This document shows, piece after piece, positions 5,863-6,795 of a DNA stretch of 6,795 nucleotides. The position numbers and the translations under genes were made by a program. Location: contig CAZOLY010000176.1 of NCBI GenBank assembly GCA_964580815.1, positions 1 through 6,795 on the forward strand, in the 5' to 3' direction. The notes under the pieces are model-generated. The model saw only the letters and a program-made list of their open reading frames with translations, made no database searches and was not told where the DNA came from. Numbering within the stretch: the stretch's first letter is position 1; every line of letters starts with the position of its first letter. The stretch is from G020354785 sp964580815. GTDB taxonomy: Bacteria; Bacteroidota; Bacteroidia; Bacteroidales; UBA10428.

Positions 5863-6795
5863 CTAAAATTTTAAACTTATTGCTGCATATGCGGCTTTCG
5901 GATTAGGATAGGAACCGCGGTCAATGGAATTATCCGAAAAGTTGTTATCAGTAAATATGGTTGCTTCGGGATCATAACCCTTGTATTTTGTAATAGTTAA
6001 TAGGTTTTCAAAATTAAGCGAGAACCTCAGGCTGATTTTATCAATGATTTTCTTTGAAGGCTCATAGATTAGTGAAAACGTTTTTAATCTTATAAAATCC
6101 GCATTTTCGACAAAAACCGATGATTCGTAAAAATATTTGGCCCTCATTGCCGATATGCTGTCTGCAATATAACTATTGATCTCACGGTTGTTACCGGTCA
6201 TTATGGTGGCTGCCCTTGTGGAATTGAATTTATCTACTCCTATAGCTGCATACCATAAAAGATCCAGGCTGAAATTTTTGTATTTAAAAGAAGTGAACAA
6301 ATTCCATGTGAAATCGGGTATTGAATTTCCTATGATAACCTTGTCATTTTCATTCAGCCTGCTATTTGTATCAGCATCGAGGTATTTCATTTCGTATTTC
6401 TCAACATAATGCTTATCCTCTGCCAGTTCATCTTCAAGTGTCCATTTCCCCAGGTTTTTATACCCGTATATATTGCCAAGCGGTTCCCCTTCCTCAATAA
6501 TAAAATCAGGCACAAGAACATCATAATCAATAAATGACATGCTTTTCCCTTCAAGTAATTCAGTTACAGTTTGTTCTGACCTGGAAAAATTATATTGAAT
6601 ATACCAGGCAAAATTTTTGGTTATCAAGGGAAATATTTCCATTCCAATGTCCAAACCTTTGACCGATATCTCACCGATATTCAGGAATTGTTTCCCTCCT
6701 CCGTAATAGTAAGGAATGTTACGCTGAATTATAAGGTTGCTGATCTTTTTGGAATAGTATGCTGCATTTATAACGATCCTTTTTTTTAGAAATGA
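5863..6795 (-). CDS. SusC/RagA-family TonB-dependent outer-membrane transporter (5'-truncated, C-terminal 310 aa)
   Basis: The frame stays open from the TAG at 5863-5865 to the window edge; translating beyond the internal TTG at 6652-6654 gives 47 more residues that fit the barrel (FLKKRIVINAAYYSKKISNL and IGEISVKGLDIG). The gene therefore starts outside the window. Signatures of the SusC C-terminal barrel: the loop DADTNSRLNENDKVIIGNSIPDF (about residues 140-162 of the fragment), a shrunken relative of the usual DxNxDGxI...IGNPxP segment; ENADFIRLKTFSLIYEPS; NLLTITKYKGYDPE; SYPNPKA; and a terminal phenylalanine after ISLKF, the outer-membrane insertion signal. The plug and TonB box are missing because of the edge. 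It transports the ligand captured by the adjacent SusD protein across the outer membrane using TonB energy. Confidence 0.95.
   Translation of the reverse strand, partial: SFLKKRIVINAAYYSKKISNLIIQRNIPYYYGGGKQFLNIGEISVKGLDIGMEIFPLITKNFAWYIQYNFSRSEQTVTELLEGKSMSFIDYDVLVPDFIIEEGEPLGNIYGYKNLGKWTLEDELAEDKHYVEKYEMKYLDADTNSRLNENDKVIIGNSIPDFTWNLFTSFKYKNFSLDLLWYAAIGVDKFNSTRAATIMTGNNREINSYIADSISAMRAKYFYESSVFVENADFIRLKTFSLIYEPSKKIIDKISLRFSLNFENLLTITKYKGYDPEATIFTDNNFSDNSIDRGSYPNPKAAYAAISLKF

Noticed and set aside
6652..6654. TTG as the start of the SusC-like gene.
   Set aside because: The frame continues to the window edge with barrel-like sequence, so the TTG codes an internal leucine.

Overview
The window looks like chromosomal DNA of a member of the Bacteroidota, probably an environmental or gut Bacteroidales-like lineage. 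Three independent signs point there: a type IX secretion (T9SS) C-terminal sorting domain at the left edge, an adjacent SusC/SusD outer-membrane import pair at the right edge, and mostly weak or absent Shine-Dalgarno sequences. The genus cannot be told from the sequence. No rRNA, tRNA, CRISPR array, insertion sequence or integrase was seen.

Layout. Positions 1-2875 are read on the + strand and tightly packed: the 3' end of a T9SS-exported, repeat-rich surface protein; 30 bp later a signal-peptide-bearing outer-membrane beta-barrel protein; 5 bp later thiM (hydroxyethylthiazole kinase); and, overlapping it by 8 bp, thiE (thiamine phosphate synthase). Positions 3009-6795 are read on the - strand, in transcription order: the C-terminal third or so of a SusC/RagA TonB-dependent transporter, a SusD/RagB surface lipoprotein starting 4 bp after it, and after a 111 bp gap a soluble PAS-domain sensor histidine kinase. 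The two blocks converge on a 133 bp intergenic stretch (2876-3008) that holds a bulged hairpin able to act as a terminator for both sides.

How the genes work together. ThiM and ThiE perform consecutive steps of thiamine salvage: phosphorylation of the thiazole alcohol, then its joining to HMP pyrophosphate. Neither thiD nor a recognisable TPP riboswitch is in the window. SusC and SusD form one import complex, a barrel plus a substrate-capturing lipoprotein lid; the substrate is unknown because no degradative enzyme is visible. The histidine kinase has no partner response regulator here, and any link to the SusCD pair is inference from position only.

I found no clearly undescribed system. The points most worth a second look are the joining of thiamine-salvage genes to envelope-protein genes, the cysteine cluster in the kinase PAS domain, and the sharp base-composition change at the 3' end of susD.
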